In this document: piece by piece, positions 62,001 through 64,000 of the stretch | How the letters are laid out: the number at the start of each line of letters is the position of its first letter | How positions within the stretch are numbered: the stretch's first letter is position 1 | Assembly: GCF_024171695.1 (NCBI RefSeq) | Contig: NZ_JAMTCF010000001.1 | Coordinates: 611,061-675,060 of the forward strand | Direction of reading: 5' to 3' | DNA length: 64,000 nucleotides | From: Actinosynnema pretiosum | GTDB taxonomy: Bacteria; Actinomycetota; Actinomycetes; Mycobacteriales; Pseudonocardiaceae | Made by a program: the position numbers and the translations under genes | The notes under the pieces: generated by a model | Told to the model about the DNA's origin: nothing | Database searches by the model: none | What the model saw: the letters and a program-made list of their open reading frames with translations, nothing else

Positions 62001-64000
62001 CTGGGTGACCACGACGCCGCGCGAGGTGGACGGGCCGGAGTTGGTGGCGCTGACCGCCCAGGTGGCGGTCTGGCCGGGCACCACGTTCGCCTGGCCCGGC
62101 GTGACGGTCACGGCCAGGTCGGCGCTGGTGTTCGAGTCGGTCGTGGTGGACGTGGTGTTGTCGCCGGGGTTCGGGTCGGACGCGCCGTTGGCGATGGCGG
62201 TGATGGTGTTGGTGACCGCGCTGCCGGTGAAGTCGGCGGCGAGCACGCCGGTGGTGGTGACGATGACGCTGCCGCCCGCCGGGATCGCGCCGACCGGGCA
62301 GGTGATCGCGCCGCCGGAGACGGTGCAGGTGCCTGCGGTGGTCTGGCCGTCGTCGAGCGTGACGCCGTCCGGGGCCGGGTTGCTCAGCACGACGTCGGGC
62401 GCGCTGGACGGGCCGGTGTTGCGGATCGTGGTCTGCCAGGTCATCCGGCCGCCCGCGACCGGCGCGCCGGAGATCAGCACGGTGCTGAGCGAGACGTCGG
62501 CGACCGCGCCGGAGGTGCTGCCCGCCGTGGCGCTGTCGTTGCCGGGCGACGGGTCGGGCTGGGACGAGGAGGCGCGCACGGTGTTGCTGACGCTCGTGCC
62601 CGCCGGGGTGGCGCTGTCGACGGTGAAGGTGAGGTCGGCGGACACCGACTCGCCGACCGCGAGCTGCGGCCAGGTGCAGTCGACGACGCCGGACACGACC
62701 TGGCAGGTCCCGCCCGAGGTGGGCGTCGCCGAGACGAAGACCAGGCCGCTCGGGATCGGGTCGGCCAGCAGGACCTGCCTGGCCAGCGCCGGGCCGTTGT
62801 TGGTCGCGCCGACCCGGTAGGTCACCGGGCTGCCCGCGACCACGGCGCCGGACACCACGGAGGCGGTCGCGGACAGGTCGGAGCTGGCGGTGACGTTCTG
62901 GGTGGTGGACGCGGTGTTGTCGGCGGTGTTGCCGTCCGGCACCGAGGAGGTGCTGGTCACCGTGTTGGTGAGCGAGCCGGACAGGTCCTGGGCCAGCAGG
63001 ACGGTGATCTGCACGGTCGCGCTGGCGCCGGGGGCGAGGTCGCCCAGGGCGCAGTCCACCGAGGAGGCGCCGCTGGTGCAGGCGCCCGCCGTGGTGGTGA
63101 CGCCGGTGACCGTGGCCCCGCTCGGGAGCTGGTCGGACACGCTCGCGCCGAGCGCGGTCGACGGGCCCGCGTTGGAGACCTGCACCAGGTAGGTCTGCTG
63201 CACGCCCGCCTCGGCGTTGCTGGAGGAGGCGGACACGGTGGTGGTCAGGTCGGCCTGCGAGCTGGTCGTGGAGGACAGCTCCAGGCGGCGGTTGTCCGGC
63301 GACGGGTCGGCCTCGGCGCTGCCCGCCTGCGCGGTGAGCACGAGCGCGGTGCCCGCCGGGGTGGTCGGCGGGACCTGGGCGGTCAGCACGACCGTGACGG
63401 CCTCGCCGGGCTCCAGCGCGCCGAGCGCGCAGTCGACGGTGCGGCCGTCGGCGCTGGTGGTGCAGGTGCCGCGCTGGGCCTGCACGCCGCCGGGCAGCAG
63501 GGTGAGGCCGTCGGGCAGCGACTCGGTGAGGGTCGCCCCGGCCGAGCGGGACGGGCCGGTGTTGGTGACGGTGACCGAGTAGGTCTGGGCGGTGCCCGCG
63601 CGCACCGGGTCGGCCGACTGGCTGCCGGTCACGACCAGGTCGGCGACCTGGGTGACGGGGGTGTCGAGCGCGGTGCTGCTCCCGGCCGGGTTCGGGTCGG
63701 GGGTGCTCGCGGTGAGGGTGGCGTTGGTGCCTGCGGTGCCGGTGGCGTCCGGGGCGACCTGCACGACCACGGTGACCGTGGCGGTGGAGCCTGCGGCGAG
63801 CTGGTCGATCGAGCAGTCCACGCCGCCGTCGGCGGTGCTGCACGAGCCGAGGGAGGTGCTGGCCGAGATCACCGTCAGCGGGGCCGGGAACTGGCTGCCC
63901 AGCAGCACGCCGCGCGCGTCGGACGGGCCCGCGTTGGTGATCGTCGTGGTGTAGGTGGCGCGGGAGCCCGCGACCAGCGGCGAGGTGTCGACCTGCTGGG
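56067..64000 (-). CDS. giant cell-wall-anchored DUF11-repeat protein (5' end cut by window edge)
   Basis: At least 2640 residues; the frame is open to the right edge, so the N-terminus is outside the window. I count about 21 repeats of roughly 115-125 residues, each with a TVTNxGPSxA-type core, a L.DxLPxGV strand, a single C....(V)xCxLGxLAPG hairpin with two Cys, and a SxxxDPxPxNNT end. These are DUF11 (Ig-like) domains. The C-terminus is PPLAWTGFDVQG, a membrane helix (VLLLGLVLTGVGVLMV) and RKRAND; LAWTG fits the LAxTG class E sortase signal. The protein would form a long rod from the wall, possibly for adhesion. It is transcribed toward the terminator at 55982-56016. Confidence 0.93.
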   Translation of the reverse strand, partial: QQVDTSPLVAGSRATYTTTITNAGPSDARGVLLGSQFPAPLTVISASTSLGSCSTADGGVDCSIDQLAAGSTATVTVVVQVAPDATGTAGTNATLTASTPDPNPAGSSTALDTPVTQVADLVVTGSQSADPVRAGTAQTYSVTVTNTGPSRSAGATLTESLPDGLTLLPGGVQAQRGTCTTSADGRTVDCALGALEPGEAVTVVLTAQVPPTTPAGTALVLTAQAGSAEADPSPDNRRLELSSTTSSQADLTTTVSASSSNAEAGVQQTYLVQVSNAGPSTALGASVSDQLPSGATVTGVTTTAGACTSGASSVDCALGDLAPGASATVQITVLLAQDLSGSLTNTVTSTSSVPDGNTADNTASTTQNVTASSDLSATASVVSGAVVAGSPVTYRVGATNNGPALARQVLLADPIPSGLVFVSATPTSGGTCQVVSGVVDCTWPQLAVGESVSADLTFTVDSATPAGTSVSNTVRASSSQPDPSPGNDSATAGSTSGAVADVSLSTVLISGAPVAGGRMTWQTTIRNTGPSSAPDVVLSNPAPDGVTLDDGQTTAGTCTVSGGAITCPVGAIPAGGSVIVTTTGVLAADFTGSAVTNTITAIANGASDPNPGDNTTSTTTDSNTSADLAVTVTPGQANVVPGQTATWAVSATNSGPSTSRGVVVTQTFPAGVVPQASAGCTVSGDSVSCDLGDVAPGQTATATITALVTSGYTTPSVRTTATAFSSTADPAQGDNTATSDSASSPTSDLGVTVAAPASTTAGEQATWTVTATSSGPSDAQGVVVTADVPASLQDVTATWPGGTCTISGGTATCPVGVVPAGQSVPVTITGTVSPSNTTPVDVAASVTAQTPDQDTTNNSGGSSVASVSSADLQSELTAPTALTPGQQATWTLQVRNLGPSDATGAEASFTLPDGVGGITATGPGGPCTVTGQQVTCPVGTLADGQTATVTVTGTLAADSTATTLDTTAGITSPTNDPDDSNSTATATSQVTPSGDLSVAASVTSGVPVAGAPIEIVVDVTSRGPSDARGVVLTDVLPESVTNATATTPQGTCVITGRDLRCDLGDIPAGAPTVTVTVRGTLALDAGDSVTNLAAVTSDTPDPDTGDNTSSTTSSATTSSNLSVTASAPGDAVAGQPLSYTVTITNAGPSVATGVKLEGVVPPQVLGASTDRPDCPSPTDCALPDLAPGESITVTISGTVDPAYTGAPLTVRSTVTSTSGDPDSRDNSVVTTIGVGSSADLSVTFDADPQPLVPGTNALYTATVTSAGPSAATGTLTFDPLPAGITLNGSPSTDLGACSVVGGRVVCDLGSLPPGSTTTVRLPVSVAPSYSGDTAVLGVTLQGSADDPNPADNTATSTASVSGSADLSLTASAPAAITPGVPATWTYTATNSGPSDAPATLKLTVPAGLGQIVATPSQGSCTIVSGEITCDLGSVTSGAPVTVSLTGVLDENSTDPSVTVSAALDSPVAEPAGGSADDGRATTSTAQVVPGADVSVSVIATDDSIVPGLPANFAVVVTNSGPSTARDVVVDLVLPAGATDVVVETPPGVTCSGTRCTIAELAAGDSASLLYTATMPADLPEGPLDIRATVTSATGDADQGDNTGSFTSPVGARANLGLEFAVPQLSAGETTEATATITNDGPSYAGDVVFTMAVPQDAQVTPIDVPADFTCDTTATNVTCSAPRLRVGRFALRFAIAVPSTATADQLQLTGSVTSSAEDLDLSDNSAAGGSTVTREANLTSQVTITPDVLVAGADVAISAAFTNTGPSDAAGVVFTLPVPTGMEVVDVTAPPGVDCDTSLRCSVTSLPAGQSVQVKATVRITPAFTADAADFTATTTSDTPDPDTSDNTTTVTRTVLRAADVSAAISVTPDNLVAGGPVQVRAVVRNTGPATAFAATLALPLPAAFTNVRVTGAGCDSTVACALGDLAAGEETEVVIDAVLAADYAGALEFTATAGTSAEDPDPANNAATFISATGASADVQIRGTAPVTGTAGEQVTWSYTVTNEGPSQVTDLVLIDTLPAGVTFVSASAGCTFDSGIVRCDLGVLPSTQNVSVAITALVDPDFSGPLVNTTVVDSSASDPDPDSNTVTTTTYVGVGADLGVTQVLAPQPIIPGQEAFFTFTITNDGPSAAPLAQLTNSFEDGLTPVRFTTDRGDCAINGQVLTCDFGTLAPGDQVTVQAVVLVSPDFAPETVSNTVSISSAVADPNQGNNTASIVGSSAADADLSVVSTPSATEVVAGDKLDWIIVITNDGPSTARGIVLTDLIPDGVELLATPAGCTLTGARLDCALPNLSASDVASVVVETRVKASTTAQVSNTASVTSSTPEIDPADNLATSVVAVRTSAALTLTAAPEGQLVAGAESAWNVEITNNGPSDALDVVLVQRLPEGAVLVSGEGCTATDGVVTCRLGTIAAGAKRALRLLIRLAPDAAGDTAATTLTVTSSTADPVLADNAVTASAALTRVTDVKITKVVDKLQATAGEIVTWTIEVTNGGPSTATDVVVTEQLPSGYTFTATNASKGVFNASSGRWDVGTVAPGERPTLVVSAVLPVTGQVTNTATVVSGGEEPGEEPTTPTTPGTPGTPTTPGTPSQPDDTASVTTDVQAAEPQLPPLAWTGFDVQGVLLLGLVLTGVGVLMVRKRAND

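Noticed and set aside
60004-63843. 1279-codon second minus-strand frame within the DUF11 gene
   Set aside because: His/Arg/Gly-rich shadow of the repeat protein in another frame.
1-64000. tRNA or rRNA genes
   Set aside because: I saw no cloverleaf with the conserved GGTTCGAATCC-type arm and no rRNA-like sequence; a covariance-model scan would be needed to exclude them fully.

Overview
The sequence is a very GC-rich actinobacterial chromosome segment. GTG starts are common, genes are often joined by 4-base GTGA or ATGA overlaps, and there are LAxTG cell-wall sorting signals, an ECF sigma factor with a DGPF partner, and many secreted hydrolases. The overall look fits a filamentous actinomycete, perhaps Pseudonocardiales (Actinosynnema/Saccharothrix-like). 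That placement is inference from style, not from a marker gene.

Layout. 1-8363 (minus): an operon of a DUF4132-type protein followed by two giant paralogous proteins of unknown function; the second runs off the left edge. 8364-11454: an aldehyde dehydrogenase between two gene-poor stretches full of short tandem repeats. 11455-18778: a secreted-protein island (small exported protein, metzincin-type protease, I36-like protein, CHRD protein, peptidoglycan amidase, SGNH esterase) that also holds an ECF sigma/DGPF pair. Two striking hairpins lie just upstream of start codons here. 18762-34673 (minus): a biosynthetic operon whose core is a split, PUFA-synthase-like iterative PKS. The first subunit is NMO-NMO-KS-AT-ACP-ACP-KR and the second is KS-AT-DH-PPTase. 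They are followed by a free ACP, an alpha/beta hydrolase, a GT1 glycosyltransferase and an ABC exporter. The inferred product is a reduced polyketide or lipid that is released, glycosylated and exported. 35192-40574: a decayed methyltransferase abutting a NACHT-HEAT STAND ATPase whose N-terminus carries a short RHIM-like Gly/Val/His motif. 40598-45087: a stand-alone adenylation-PCP protein, a divergent and atypical P450, a GNAT-like protein and a cobalamin-binding-like fragment. 45135-46592: an MFS exporter.

47471-52236 (plus): a signalling operon of Ser/Thr kinase, FHA protein, membrane-anchored binding protein and lipoprotein with a solute-binding domain plus a VWA domain, closed by a clear intrinsic terminator. 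It is followed by a cell-wall-anchored choice-of-anchor-A protein. This 8-kb block is flanked by two inverted copies (about 330 bp each) of a palindromic non-coding element. The right end carries a hypothetical protein and a huge wall-anchored protein with about 21 DUF11 repeats that runs off the right edge.

The best candidates for something little described are the tandem-NMO split PKS operon, the NACHT-HEAT protein with its RHIM-like motif, the kinase-FHA-binding protein-VWA operon, the DUF4132/giant-protein operon, and the inverted palindromic element.
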